A stretch of DNA of 64,000 nucleotides from Zeus faber (Eukaryota > Chordata > Actinopteri > Zeiformes > Zeidae), in contig OY482847.1 of assembly GCA_960531495.1 (NCBI GenBank), forward strand, positions 10,874,469 through 10,938,468, read 5' to 3'. The translations under genes were made by a program, and so were the position numbers. Within the stretch, counting starts at the first letter, position 1, and every line of letters starts with the position of its first letter. This document shows positions 1 through 14,300 of this stretch, in pieces. Under the pieces are notes generated by a model, which ran no database searches, was not told the DNA's origin, and saw only the letters and a program-made list of their open reading frames with translations.

Positions 1-334
1 AAGTGTGCGGCGTGAACACGTGTTTAACCTGACTGTGTGTGTGTGTGTGTGTGTGTGTGAGAGCCTGTTGCCGTGTCCCTGTCCAAGTGTGTTTACCCAT
101 AACACCTTTTTATCTGCATCTGCGTGTTTACGTGTTGGGTATGTTTTGTTTTGGGTTTTTTTTGGATTGTTTGAGAATTGCTCGGCGTAGTTAAAGATTT
201 ATAATAAGAGAGGGGGAAAAACGATCGCGATCCGTCAATATCTCCGTCTTAATTGATGACCCAAAACTGAAATGAAGTATAATTTCATATGAGTTATTCT
301 TATTTGTTTGCTTTTTCTCTTCTCTTTGATTGCC

Positions 335-415
335 TTGTATTAATGTAAAGCACTTTGAGCTTGTGCTGTGTATGAAATATGCTATACAAACAAAGGCTAT
401 TATTATTAATGGTTA
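335..415 (+). repeat. LINE/SINE-type 3' tail fragment
   Basis: The text 'tgtaaagcactttgag...tgctatacaaacaaaggctattattatta' has the form of the widespread fish retroelement tail (aaagc-ctttgag, gctataca-ataaa, then (TTA)n). Family not assignable by eye. Confidence 0.5.
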
Positions 416-1593
416 TTACAGGCTCGCTCCAGCTTAAAGCGACACCAGAGCTCCTCCTATCGGCCGTTGCTTGCATTACACAATGAAGGGCCTCGGTCCT
501 AAAGTGGACCCACGAATGTTTTTCTGCCGTCAAACCCCAGCCAGCTGGCGATGCAGGGGCTGGACAGAGCCAAACCGCGGGGGCATGTCCAACATGAGGG
601 CTGCATCTCGGAGATCCAAGTAACCATGTGAACCAAACACATCACACGCCAGTCGCAAATACATAAACACATCAGTACGAGGGCCTGGCCACGGACACAG
701 TTAAATGGGTCAGCATGGACGGGTGGGGACCCAATTACTGTACCATCCCCACATAATACACACATAAAGTGCCCTTCATTTCTCCCAGGGGTGCTTCAGC
801 GTGGCCCGTGGTGATGCCCATTCTCCACAAGCTCCACACTTGTCGTGCACACACAGGGTCCTGTGTGCCAAAACAGCCATCAGACCGGTGATCTGCGGGG
901 ATGAGGAGTTGTGTGCCGGCACTCAGCTCGCCCCGATCAAATAGAGAGGGAGGCAGAGAGAGGAAGATGGATCGCATGCAGGGACAAACAACAACAACAA
1001 CAAAAAAAGAGTAGGGACAGAGAGTGGTGAAGAATGGGTGAATGGTTAGTCAACAAGTTATGAACTACTATTTGAGGCGGCAGTGCACCCTGCTGGCGAT
1101 ACAGTGGTATAGCGATTAAAGACAAGGCTTGAACTCATCGAGATCAATGGTTCCAAACCTATTTTTCCCCCACAGATCCTATTTAAAAGGCACAATACTT
1201 ATGTGCTACACTATTCTTATACCAATGCACATTTCTGAACCCATATTGACGATTAGGAAGCGCATGCCTCAAAGCGTCCAAGGCCTTGCACTCCCTGCAA
1301 TCTATGGTGACTACCTGTGGGGGTCTGGCACCCCAGGTTGGCAATCAATTTAACATTGCAAAGGGTTCAAACTGAGCGATGTCGGATTTCATTGGGTTTT
1401 AATGCGATGCATCGAAGGCAACAGCAGCTGAAGGAAGATCTGTCACGACTTAAGCGTATCCATGGCGGGGCTACTACACGTGGGCAGGGCAGACTAAGAG
1501 CAGGCTCATTTTGGAGAGGAAATTATCTGCTGACCCCATTCTTATTATTTAGGACCTGGATCAGGACCCAGACCGTGATACATCAATGGGTTG

Positions 1594-1673
1594 TGATTGA
1601 TTTCACACGCCAGATTACTATAACTATTTCAGGTTTTAAATAGTTATAGTAATCATGCATGTGAAATCAATCA
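1594..1673. repeat. 80-bp inverted repeat (hairpin)
   Basis: Left arm 1594-1629 and right arm 1638-1673 are reverse complements apart from a small mismatched block (tgattgatttcac and gattactataactattt shared), with an 8-nt loop. MITE-like or foldback; no clear target duplication seen. Confidence 0.6.
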
Positions 1674-2049
1674 TAATGGATTTGATAACAAGGTTATTTA
1701 TATAATGTTTTGATCAAAGTGATGATAAAAGAGCCCGACTGCCCCAGGGTGTTCCTGTGGAAGTGACACCACCTGCTGGTTAAAAAAGGGAGAACCATTC
1801 ATCCCGGCAACGACTCCTCGTCCTCCCAAATGAACTGATCGCATGAATATTTCCATTAAAAATGATCAGCGCACGTGCATTATTTATAGGAAAGTGGTGG
1901 TTCAATTATTGAAGATACATTGTTTGACATTCGTATTTTCCATATTCTTGCGCCGTTGACAAACAGTGCAGGAACGGCAACGTCGCCCCCCTCCCCCGGC
2001 AGCAACATGGTCAGTATTCCCCGGACATCAAAGAAAAAGCAGCGCTGTA

Positions 2050-2103
2050 TCTAAAATTGTGCAAAAATCCGTCTTTATTAATTTCCCCTCTTTCATCATA
2101 GAC

Positions 2104-2145
<42 letters not shown>

Positions 2146-4028
2146 AAACATCAGCATAACAATAACCATCGTCGTCACCGTGATCATCACCTTCGAGACG
2201 ACACCAGAGAGAGGGAGCGAGCAGGAAAATAAAACAAAAAGAAAGAGAGAAAAATAAAAAAGAGGGGTTGGTTCTGATACAGTATCCCAGCACAGGCGGG
2301 GGAGAACCAGGCATTAATAATGACATCACTCCGCACTGTCTCAGGGGTGCCGGGGGGGGGGGGGGGGGGGGGGTTAAGGCCTTTGAGAGTAACCCCCGCC
2401 CACACCCGAATTAAGCTCTGCGGAACAAGCCGACTGTCTGCGGGCACCTCTCTCTGGCAAGTACGTCATCCGACAACGTCTCCGGTGTCCCCATTTATTC
2501 ATGGTCCGGCCTCCATTCACCTCCTTTGGCTTCCGTCCGGCGCTCGGACAGTTCGTTTCCCGGTGAGCGCCGTCCCCGCGCGGCCACGTCGAGGCGGATG
2601 GACATCCGGTGACTCCCGTAATCCTTTTGTGTATTTTAAAACTCCTTCCACCGCCGATCAGAGTACAGTTTCTGTTCCTCCCCGTTCAGGCGGATGTCGA
2701 ATAAGTGCAATGTCTAGTATAATGTCAAGAAAATACAAATCCATATACGTACGTACGGCACATCCGCGCCTCCATCCACCCAGACGTCCACCCGTACGTC
2801 TTTACACACACACACACACACACGGTACATGCATACAGTACATAAGCCGATAAACTGCGTCAACGGTACAAAGTTGGCATTCCTCAGGGCCGAACCATCC
2901 AGGAGACCCAGCGTCCAGAGGGTTCTGCTGAGGTGCGTGAGCTCGCCTCCGTCGCACTGCGGGTGAATGGTTTCAAATAGCTTTCTATAATTCTCAGTTA
3001 TTTTGTGAAGAGCGACAGAGAGGGAGAGTGAGGGAGAGAGAGAGACCGGAAAAACAGTGACTTGCAAGAGGTGAACTGCTGCGGGGGGGGGGGGGGGGGA
3101 CCTCTCAGGCCGACGTAAACGCTTTCCAAAAATAAAAACAAAACGTTTTTATTTTGAGAAGCCGGCCTTCAAATATGTTCTCGTTTATCCGAAAGAAGCC
3201 GGGATATGGTGTTTTGAAAAAAGTGCAGTTTGGCAGCGATATACTCAAATATGGCACAAATAAAAAGAGACGTTATTGACGGACGAGAAAGTCTCGAGCT
3301 CAGTGTTCGGGCTGCACGTTTACTTATTGGATGCTGGGAATCCTCCATCCATCCATCCATCCATCCATCCAGCAAAGCCGGGACCCAGAGAGGGAGCGAT
3401 GCCCGCCCTCGCTCAGATAAACGCAACACGGAACCTAATACATGTCATTAGCCAAAGAATATTAAATAAACGGAACACTGAGATAATGCTTCTGCCAAAC
3501 ACAATGAGAGGACAAACTCCTATATGTATCCATCCACAACCACAAAGGGATCTAATTACCATTTGGAATGATTTCTTTTTTTTTTTTTTTTTTAAGATAT
3601 TCACAAAGAGAAATTCTAAAGAGAGATAAATCGCCCCAAAGGGATCCATAAAAGCACGACTGATAAAAGAAAATAGAGAACGCTCGGACAAGAACGGAGA
3701 GGAAATGAGAAAGCAGGGCCGGAAAGGATATGAATGTGTGTGTGCGTGTGTCAGTCTGAGTGCGTTTTCCATGGATGTGTGTGTGTGTGTGTGCGTGCGT
3801 GCGCATCGATGTGTTTGATTCCAGAGACCGTCCCCCCCCCCCCCCCCGCCGTGTCCGATATCCCGCTGAAGCAGTTTATTTTACAGAGAAAAGCCGCAGC
3901 AACGTCAAACCTGGCAACCCGAGCGAAGGTTACCACACCGTGCCTTCTCTCCATTCTCAGAACAGAAGAGGTGAGGAACAAATAGAAGAATCAGAGCGGC
4001 CATAATAATAAGAAGAATAACAATAATT

Positions 4029-4061
<33 letters not shown>

Positions 4062-4225
4062 TAAAAAATAGATAATGTGCTCAAATACTCCTACTCAGCC
4101 TGTCATGCAGGGCTGACGTCGTCCCAAACGCCGTGTCTGTTTGTCTGTCCGTCCGTCCGTCCGTCCGTCCGTCCGTCCGTCCTTTATTTTTCTGGCTGCA
4201 CCGTGGAAAGGAGCGGCTCCCGACA
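2050..4225 (-). other. parp6: probable parp6 3' UTR and downstream flank
   Basis: No coding exon is seen after the parp6 stop. Candidate AATAAA signals on the minus strand (TTTATT on plus) lie at 4183-4188, 3875-3880, 2494-2499 and 2074-2079, so the UTR could be about 50 nt or over 2 kb. The stretch also holds simple repeats: (CAT)n 2106-2145, G22 at 2352-2373, (CA)n 2804-2823, G17 at 3083-3099, (ATCC)n 3344-3371, poly-C 3832-3847, (TAA)n 4025-4055 and (CCGT)n 4147-4181. Confidence 0.45.
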
Positions 4226-4328
4226 TTAGCTGGAGTAGATCTGGGTCCCGATCACACGCATGATCTCCTTCTGGACCTTGGGCTCCTGGGTGTTGATGTT
4301 GGCGTCGCCCACTTGGCCGTCCTCGTAC
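4226..4328 (-). CDS. parp6: parp6 terminal coding exon 22
   Basis: 103 nt from acceptor GCTCAG to a TAA stop at 4226-4228. It encodes [20 protein letters not shown] and [14 protein letters not shown], the PARP6 C-terminus. Confidence 0.96.
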
Positions 4329-7300
4329 CTGAGCGGAACAAGGTGCCGGGAGAGTCAGTCCGCGACAACGGAGGAGCTCGACTTTTTTTGGGACATCGGT
4401 TCCAATTTCTTTGCCCGTTCATTTTTTCTTGGAGCGGAGGAGTCCATTTTAATCCGGTGCATCACCTGGGGCGATTTAAATTCATTCCCTTCACCTCCAT
4501 TTGTCCAATTTAATGTTTAACCAAGCCAGAGATTAGAGAGGGAGCCTCAGTCAATCTTATCCGTGTTGACTCTTTTGACGGCTTCATTTTTGTGTTTTCT
4601 TTGGTGCCGTAATTGAAAAGCCCATTTTGTGCTCTTGTTCCGTGAGCGGATTTCCTTAGTTCGCACATAAATGTGACGCGTGACGTCAATTATTATATTA
4701 TATTATATAATTATTATTATTTATAGTTATTATATGTACAAATAATTGAGAGATGTAAATGCTGACAGAATAGTTTTTTTGAGCCAGAGACGTTTTGAAG
4801 CGGGTTTTCCATTTTCCAAATTCTTAAAATGACTGTTGTGAAGTAGTGCCGAGAGCAAGTTGACAATTTGTCTCATGGACGTCATGGGTATCCAAATGGC
4901 CACAGGAAACCGGTCACTGTCAATAACCTCATGCTGTTTTTTGGCACAAATATTTACGCTGTTAGGCCCTTTCAAACATTCCCCAAATGATATATCTCAC
5001 AATTCCAACTCGATAACACTCAAACTAACACAGGGGGTGAGACGTACAAGCGGCTCGGTTTTCAGATCGCAGTTTCATAGCTGAGTGTTGCCAGGCGTGG
5101 GCTTGGGAGTCACACAAGCAGGCGACGTCAGGCAGATTGAGCTCAATTCTACCTGGTTTATCTCAAGAAAAAAAAGAAAAAAAAACGGTATCGCAGCTCC
5201 AATAAAGCCCCCCAATTAACGAAACGATGACGAGAGACGGTGCGCGTTCCGCATTAATTTTTACCATAAAGGAATAATTTTAGGGAGAGGGTGGCGAGGA
5301 AAACGACAAAGTCACTTTGAAGGGCGCTCCAGCAAAACATTAACAATCGCACTGTTTTATTGTTTCGCTATCCCGCTACTTGCCGCAATATCCGCCCGCT
5401 GACAGACAATTCCTAAAAACCATAACACCCTCCAGAATGGTCCTCGCAGTGATTATGAATACTTTGTTCCTGCCCATTGACATCATTGCACCACCCATAA
5501 AGAATGTGTTTATGGGCTTGATGGCTGTTCCGGGGTTTTTATAATCACAGTTAAAACAGTGGAAGCAGGATGACTAAGACCCGTGGCATCTGCGCGGAGG
5601 ACGGAAAAACCACAAGATTACTCACACGAAGAAGAAGCGTGTGCAGACGTGGTCGGACACGGGACACACCCAGATGTTGCCGTGTTTCTGCAGGTCCTTC
5701 GAGGTGATCACTGTTTCAGAACGAGGTAAAGGGAGAGTGTGTGAAAAGAGGCGTAGGCACAACCCGGTGACTACAGTATGTGGTTCTTTTTCAAATAGCA
5801 GCTGTCAGGATTGTAGATCTATTTGCAACCCTTATGTTAAACAATAAATGCAATATTAATGTTATCAGTGGTTTACAGACTTTTCTTTCCCACTATTTGG
5901 TCTTAGAGCCAGACTGTGGTTACCTTCACACAGAGCGATGCAGTTCAGATTTCGACTCTGAAGAAACCTCGACTGTATCGGGCGACTCTGTTGAGAAGAG
6001 ACACGCGCGGCGCCGACGTGTTATTTACACTCGATTTGCAGTCACAGAACTATCGCGGCGCAAATGCAGATAACGTGTCATTTCGTGTTTAACCAACGGC
6101 CGGAAGCAAACAGGGCACGCAAGCGCCCGGGGATCGTCGCCACAACGGCCCAGAAATAATGCAGAGATAGAGTAGAGCTGCCGTTTGTTTCTTTATCTTC
6201 TTTTTTTTTTTTATCGCCTGTCTTACTTCATCCAACTATACTATATCTGTGCTCCACTGTGCAGTCCTGTACTTTGTCTCATGACCTTTTACTGGCATTT
6301 AATGGGCCGTCAATTTGGTGGTAACGGCTTAAAAGCATCACTTTTATTCATTAATGGGGCGATATGACAGTGCCACCCGATCAATTCCTCTTTGGGACGG
6401 GGAAGAACATGGAAGAAAATTCTTCAAAACCCAAAAGAAGTCCCAGAAGAAGGGGAGAAAGCAACTACAGCAACAAGACTATTTCTGCAAAAATGTTCTT
6501 TATGGCTTCATGGAGCAGGCTTGACGTGTTTCTATATGTCTTCACTGGACACACACCCAGTTTTCAACCTGTTTCTGTTTGGACGGTAAGCACAAGGTGT
6601 GGAGTTCTCTTTCACATACACAGAACATCAAAAAAAAATAACCCATACATGTATATTATAAAATCAGAACAGATATTAGAATAAGTATCCTCATCCATAC
6701 ACTGGACATGTCATAGTTACTCCAAAAGCTGTATTATATATATATATATATATGTGTGAATCTGTTGTATTGACCGGGTCTGTGTCCAAGTGTGTTTACC
6801 TGTGGAATGGTGTTCATGCGGTTGTAGCGCTGCACCAGTTCATCTTTGGTGGGCATGCGGTGCTGTCCCTTCCCCATCCCTGCGCAGCACCGGGTGGAAA
6901 GCATCAATCAGGATCAATCAGAACAGGATCTTATCACGGCTGGGGCTTATCTCCACCGAACCCCAGCGCAGGACGGTTCTTCTACTGAGAATTCTCTTAT
7001 CAACCAGGTGGCAATGCAGGATGCGACAGGGGGGGGTTCCTGAATTTCCTGACTTTCCCCCCAGGGGAATAATAAAGTGTTCCCCTTATATCTTATGAAA
7101 CAAAATGTTGTATATTAAATTTTGGGAATTAAAGTTTGTTAATAACTAGTTATTGCTAGCCATGATGACGCTATTTAAAAAATAACAATAATAACTTAAA
7201 AACACGAGTCATATATGTTGCTTTGAGCCACCGGAATGCGTGGGATTTATCTGCCAAGTGCCGGTTTGGCAGCTTCCAGATTAAGCAGCCAATCTCCTTG

Positions 7301-7529
7301 TCAGTATCACCAAGCTCTATATAGTGAAGTAGAAAATAAAACCTAGCCACCGGCAACTCTGCTGACAAAGAATTACAAACAGAGACGGGAGAATGAATGC
7401 CTGGTCCACATGGAGCCATAGAGTCTTTCCTATTAGAAAAAAAACAATACCCAACTGAGCGTCAAACTCAACATCGGCGACGGTTTAACCTCAATGCATT
7501 CCATCGACACAAACAGACACGCACACACA

Positions 7530-7588
<59 letters not shown>

Positions 7589-7990
7589 CACTCGATCAAG
7601 TGAGTGCCATCCACCTCACGAAGACACGTCTGAAAGTGTCGTACGGAAGCCAAGGCACAGACTCAAAGAGGAAGGCCCAAACGGTCCATGGTCCCCACTC
7701 AGTTAGACACACACACACATAACAGCACAGCAGCACCACACCCGGAAAGCATGGACACCACCCACATGATGGAAATGTCAAACACGGGAGTGGACTCAAC
7801 CAAAACGGAGGTAGACGGGGTGAGCGGCAAAGGTGGCGAGGAAGGAGTCGTTTCCTACCTGAGTATCCAAAAGATATGCTGGAGATGGGGCTAAGATAGA
7901 TGCCCTTTCCATAGGCTGCCCCATGCAGCTTGGGTTGAAAAGATTAGGAAGGAGGTAAGGGTCACTAGAGAGCGAATAAATAAACATCTC

Positions 7991-8053
<63 letters not shown>

Positions 8054-8650
8054 CCACACCTCGGTCACAGGTAAAAGTGAATAGCAGTGAGCTTGAAGCA
8101 CTGAAATGGGTGATGTTGGCCAGAACTGGCAACACAGTGAGAGAAAGCCGGAACGTCCACATATTCACATTAAGGGTATATTTTAACCGAAGCTTTATCC
8201 TTCATCCCTGGGAGTCAACTTGAGTGATTGGATCAGTTTTTTTAAAGATTCTGATGCCGTCGTCGGGGTTGATTCCCGGCGATGGAAAAATAAGGCTGGT
8301 GAAATAAGTGTTTCCTGTTCTTTTTTTTCCCACTCAGGTCGATCCAAATGACACTAGATACTATAATTTGACCAAGGTATAAAACACAAACACACACAAA
8401 CACACACACACGCGTGCAGACGGAAGCCCAAACTTCTCCAGGAGACAGGCACAGGAGGTCCGGACCGGCGGGCGATGAGATGGGAGCGGGCGTGACGACA
8501 CGGAAGAAGATGACGCCGATATGAGGAGCAAATAATAACGGTGGAGACCGGCAGTTGCAGTTCAACTCCGGGAGAGAGCGCCCGAGACACGGGTGACAAC
8601 AAGGACACGTCCCAGGCAGACGGCGTGCAGAACAGACACACGCACGCACG

Positions 8651-8702
<52 letters not shown>

Positions 8703-11346
8703 GAGGAAGTCGGAACAAAAGGCTCCGGTTTTTGGGGGGGTGAAATGTGAGTCTGCAGAGGGGGGTCAGGACGAGGTGATCGCCCGTCTGGAGGCGATCA
8801 AAAGGAAAACCCAGACAGGGGCAGGGGGTGGGGAGGGGTTTGTGCGATGGCGGCGTCCGCCGACAGAGCCGGTGGTTTTAGCTCCTGAATCATTAAGTAA
8901 AGAGAAGCGGAGTGAGCGTTCAAGGTGAAGCTGGGAGGGTGAGTGAGCGGAGCGGAGATCAAAGTTTTTTTCAGAATGCAAAAAGTCGGGAGAACAAAGG
9001 AAGGGTATAAAAAGCACACAGATCACAGGTCACGGAGTGAGTATAAACATCCACGAAGAATTTAGTTTCAAGCTTTTCTTAATTTGTTCCTATTTTTTGG
9101 ATCATCTGTATAATCTGCCACGACGTTTCTGCGGACACTGCTGCTTTAAAAGGTTTGGTACACATCGTAACCTTCAAAATAAAATATCTACATTTTAAAA
9201 AAAACAACACAATAAAAAGCAGAAAAGGATGCAAAAGAAGCTTCATTATAAAAATTGAACCATTGCAAAGGTACGATTGACATTCACTAACTATTCAAAA
9301 TTGACCACAATTATTAGAATTTTTTTTAATCTTTTTTTTTTGTGCTGCGTTGGTTTTACGAAAAAACACAGCAGAAATTGAATCTGGAGAATCCAAACAG
9401 CCCTGACGCCGGAAAACATTTGGATCCGTTTCGTTACCCGGGCAGAGATCTAAGTCAACTCAAAACCAGGTCATAGACCGATGCAAAGCGACGGTAGTTA
9501 CTGACCTTCTCAGCGTCCGCCATCATCCCTACTCACGTTACTAAGAGCACGTCGACGTTCGAGTCCCACGTCCGCGGACCTGACCTACTCGATGCTCTGA
9601 GCGGTTAACCCCCGGGGGCTTCCAGCGGGACACACCCAGAGCTTTCTCACACCCAAGCAGGTTCTGCAGTTTGGGTCTGTCGCATTTGTTAGGATTCTCA
9701 GCCTGTCCCTCCTATCACCTTGGTAACCATCTAGGCTGTCTGTCTTTTAAAGTGGCGATCCATGAGATCGTCGGTGTCGTGTGGATTACACTACCAGAAT
9801 TCCATTAGAAACTGCAAATGCAATTGCAAGGTTGTTGTTCCGTTTTATTTTTGTCCAAATTCTGCGTCGCTCCCTTTCACTTCTTACCCATGCCTGATCT
9901 TTGCATTGTTGCCGGGTAAGGTGGACCCCGCCGCCAACAATGCAAACAGCATATAGAAGAGCACATGGATCACGCAAACACATTGAATGACTGTTTCTTA
10001 TAAAGTGCAAGATAAATAAAGTAGAAAATATGGACATTCTTTTTAAACCAAATAATCTTGAGGATTACCCCTTTAAGGTACCTATTTTGTCCAGAAGTAC
10101 CATCAATTGAGCAACCGAGCAAGGCAGTGTTAAGTGGCTAGACAACAACTAGCAACGTTGCATGTTAAACTTGAAAATTCAGCTTTTCTGTTTGTATTTG
10201 TGATTGTATTGATTTTTATTTTATTTTAATATCAATTGTGATATCCGAGACTGACCCAAAGCTTTCTTGAAATTTGAGGAACACTGCCTGGGATGCATCT
10301 CACGCTTCCGACTCTAAAGGGACATTCCTACTAAACGCGACAGACCTATAACCTCCTTTTGATCCACAACAGGAAGAGCTGTGGGGTGTGGTCCTTTGTT
10401 TTTCAGCGCAGGAAGTAAGAAGTACAGGAAGTAAACCCCCCATTGTGAAGGGACAAAGCTCCTGATGTGCCCCGCCCAATTAAGTCCCCCATTTCAAAGT
10501 TGAAAAAAAGGGAATCTGGCATCCGTTGACTGTCAAAATGAATCAGCTGGACAGCGGCCTGCTCTGCTGGAGAGCACGCACTATCCAGAGGAGATGCATC
10601 TTACAAGCAAACCACCTGCTGGGGGCCACATACCTGCAGTTTGGTATAAGAGGCATTGACTAGTCCATTTCTCAGAACGGAGTGCCAGTTCTCAATATGG
10701 GAACCACTAGAGCAAGTGCAGAGAGAGAGGAAGAGGGACAGAGAATCAGATCCATGTGAGCATCAGCCGACTCTCATCAACTTCAACCGCGGCCTGAGGC
10801 GGCTACACAGAAACACATAACAACGTCGTACGGTTTTGTTTTCACAGGTGTGTTTTAAAGGACATACCGGTCTCAAGTTTTGGCCCTTTTACTCGTCAGC
10901 ACACACCTCACGTTACCCCCCTGACCGTACCCCTCATCACGGCTGACTGCACTGAATAGGAATTTATATTTTTAATATTAATATTAATTTTTGATAATAA
11001 TATTTAGGAAAAGTCCAGGCAGGATTAAAATGGGGGTCGCCTAATGATGAAATTATTTCCACTTGACATCCCAAATGCACACATGCATTGCCTTAAGTGT
11101 GAAGTACTGTAGGTAAAAAACAACTACTGTACATCCAAATGTTCCATAAGCTTGCCGCACTGGACCCCCCGCCCCCGTGTTTGCATGACTGTGTGAAAAC
11201 TGTCTTGTTTTTTTTGATGGACTCAAGAGACTTCTTTGTGAATTAAAACCAGTTTCCAGCTTGATTGACTGCCCTTGTGTCATAGAAATCCCAAAGGCAG
11301 CTACTTTGCAATTATTTAGCTCTCCGTCTGTCTATCTGTCTGTCTA

Positions 11347-11382
<36 letters not shown>

Positions 11383-14300
11383 TCTATCTATCCATCTATC
11401 TATCTATCTATCTATCTATCTAACTCTCTATTGATCTGCCTGTCTGTCTATCTGTCTCTGTCTGTCTATCTATAAAACATAGTATATACATACTGTAGAT
11501 CTGTTAAGATAAGCAAACAGAGGAAAAACTAATCGCTGTAATCCAGTGTTAACAGGAGCCAGATGGGCTCTGAGTGTCCAAAATGTTCGGCGGAGCCCCA
11601 TCTGCCCCGGTACCAAATCTCTATCTCACGGATATCACTGGCTCCGTGCTCTGGCACCGACGCAATGTGGGTCGCCGTCCAAGTCCAGAGGAACGGCCCC
11701 TGGTCTGGTGCGCTGATATAAAAACACTGCCACAGCAAATTCTGCCGTTGCAGCGTACAGTATCTGATGGTGTGATACAGAGGGTTGACATGGAGGTGGA
11801 TGGGTACTGCTGGAATCACTTTGAAACGTCACAGTGTTATCAGTCATCATTAGTAACTGTTAAAGGTATCTGCTTTGCCGCCCTCATCACGGTATTACTG
11901 CGACGGTCGCTATGGGTAACAGCAACGACCGGCGATCCCTTACGAATGAACCCGAGTCTGATGTGCTCGAATAATCTAAATGCGAAACGGGCATAGTATA
12001 AATCAAATCTCCGTAAGAACGGGCGTGACTCGGTTTCACGCCCGGAGGGCAGCGCGGACTTACTGGAAGGCGAAGGTGCTGCCGTAGAGCTTCTTGGCGG
12101 TGCGAAAGCGAGCTTCCTTGGCCGGGGGGCTGCTGAGGAGCAGGAACTGGTGCGAGGTGTGCATGAACTTCAGTTGCTGCCCGAGGGGGGCGAGACGGGC
12201 GAGTTGACAGAGGGAGGTGAAGAAGGAAGAACAAAAAAAAAAAAAAAGGGGGCAGATAGAGATTTAAATGATGATGAAATATGAAATGATGATGAAATAT
12301 ACAAAGAGAAAAAAGAGACGATCTGAGCGTCGACAATCCAATGAGACGAAGCGGCATCGCTGGTAATGCAAAAATATGATTTATGATCTTTAAATCTCAA
12401 CATTATCACTGATCAGTGATAAACTACGACTAAAGATATGACTTAAAATGTTTGACGCTATGAAGTCTCAAACAACTACGAATATTCAGACGGTTTTAAG
12501 TTCACGTGGATATTAGGATAACAGCCTCTTATATCTCCAGGGCATATGCCTCAGGGTTCAAGACAATTGTTTGGGGAAGGCTTTGAGGAAGAGGGGGGGA
12601 GCCCGGGAGCTCTCTGTGGTGCCTACCCGACTCAGAGGCAGCTTGACGATATGCGACCTGTTACTGGATATGATCCTGCAGAGCACAGGGAACAGATGGA
12701 GGAGGGAGAGGGAGAGGAGGTCCAACGGGGGGAAAAAAAAATGAACAAAAGTGTTTGTTCCAACACAAAGCGGCCCGTCGAGGAACACGGCGACAGTAAT
12801 ACAAGCTCTGTGTCAGGCCAACACAGTTGGGGTTTAAATGCTGATTTTAGCAATTTTTTAAACAACATTTTAATGCATTTTTTTGCAACGTCTAATTGCA
12901 GCAGACTGAATGAAAGTGAAATTTAACTGCAGACAAATTCTATGATGTTGTTCTTCCATTATACTTGTACGTCAATATCTAATAATAATTGATTGTTGAA
13001 AATAATGTCGGGAGAGATGGTTATACACAATAAAGTTGTTTGCCTTCAAAACAGGTTTACTATTTCACACATTATTATTTTAAAATATCAAGAATAAAAT
13101 CCTGCATTTAAGCGTGTGTAAAATGCTCCTTCAGGTTTATTGTGTAAGCTTGGGTTTTTGTTATCGTGATGCATTAAATGTGATAATTTTTGGGGAAAAG
13201 TGTTGAGTGAAGATATCAAAAGGGGAAATTGGATGTTTGTTTGGATATTCTTCCAGGTGGTTTCTACTTACCACTGCAGAAGAGGGTGCGCCAGCGGATC
13301 CAACTTGTCCATCTGCTTCTTTATCTCCAGATATGACCCCTACAGCATGGAAACACGGCAATTATTGTATTTGGAGTAAAACATTACAAATTAAATACAC
13401 AAATTAATAATAAACAATAAAAATATCACAAATGATTTAATTTTTTATGTTAAAAAACAAAAACAACAACGGCAAGTATCACATATGACATGCTGTATAT
13501 GGCTGGCATGTGACAGCATCGCTTATGATGATTGTGATATTTATCCTGCGCATACAGTATCGCATTTTGTATATTTCTATATTTTTATATAAGTGACTAT
13601 TCCTGTTTTGGCTCTTCTAGATATATTTTGCATGTTAACTCTTATTTTTATTTTTATTTAATTTTTTTATTCAATTTTATTCTTCTTTTTGTGCATTTTT
13701 TCAGACTGTTAAGCTTTTTTTTTTAATGCTTATGGTCTAAAGTGTAATGCACCAAACCTCACCAGAACAAATTCTTCGTATACAGTTTGTGTATGTACCT
13801 GGAGGAATTAATTGATTCTGATTCAAGTGTGTATGTAAAATATAACTGTGTGAATACACAGTATATATACACACTGAAATTGATGGCATTGGAATTGCCA
13901 ATATGCTAAAGATTACGACAGTCACGATCATGACATTTTAGTTGCCAATTAATTGTCATGTAAATAACTGTGATTAACAACGTAATTATATTTTGTTCAT
14001 TTTACGCCATTATAAGAATGGCATAAAATTAAACCTGTAATAATACATGTGCACCTATTATTTATCAAAGTTCAGGAATGATGGAAACGCACCTAGACAA
14101 TCAAGTTTCTAACATTGCCTCAAAATAACTATTCAACTTGGATGTAAACGTATGATTGTAGAATCTAACAATTTTATAAAAAAAACTGCAATCTGTCTTC
14201 AGGCGATCGTGATCAGGCGATTACGCAATAATTGTGACAGCTCCAAATAAGGCGAATACCCAAAATAACTGCCGCTCTTCAAAGATGTCACCTTCAAAAG

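Larger units (their letters stand above)
1..2049. other. intergenic, no gene seen
   Basis: No exon-like open frame with homology or paired splice sites is recognised. It contains (TG)n at 34-59, a repeat-tail-like segment near 335-415 and an 80-bp hairpin at 1594-1673. Confidence 0.6.

Noticed and set aside
9550..9590. gttcgagtccc resembling a tRNA B box
   Set aside because: No A box or cloverleaf at the expected distance.
11574..11996. 140-codon plus-strand open frame
   Set aside because: Lies in a parp6 intron on the opposite strand with no homology recognised.
13875..14240. Possible hAT-like element (cacgatcatgac, gatcgtgatcag words)
   Set aside because: The proposed ends do not form true inverted repeats and no target duplication was found.
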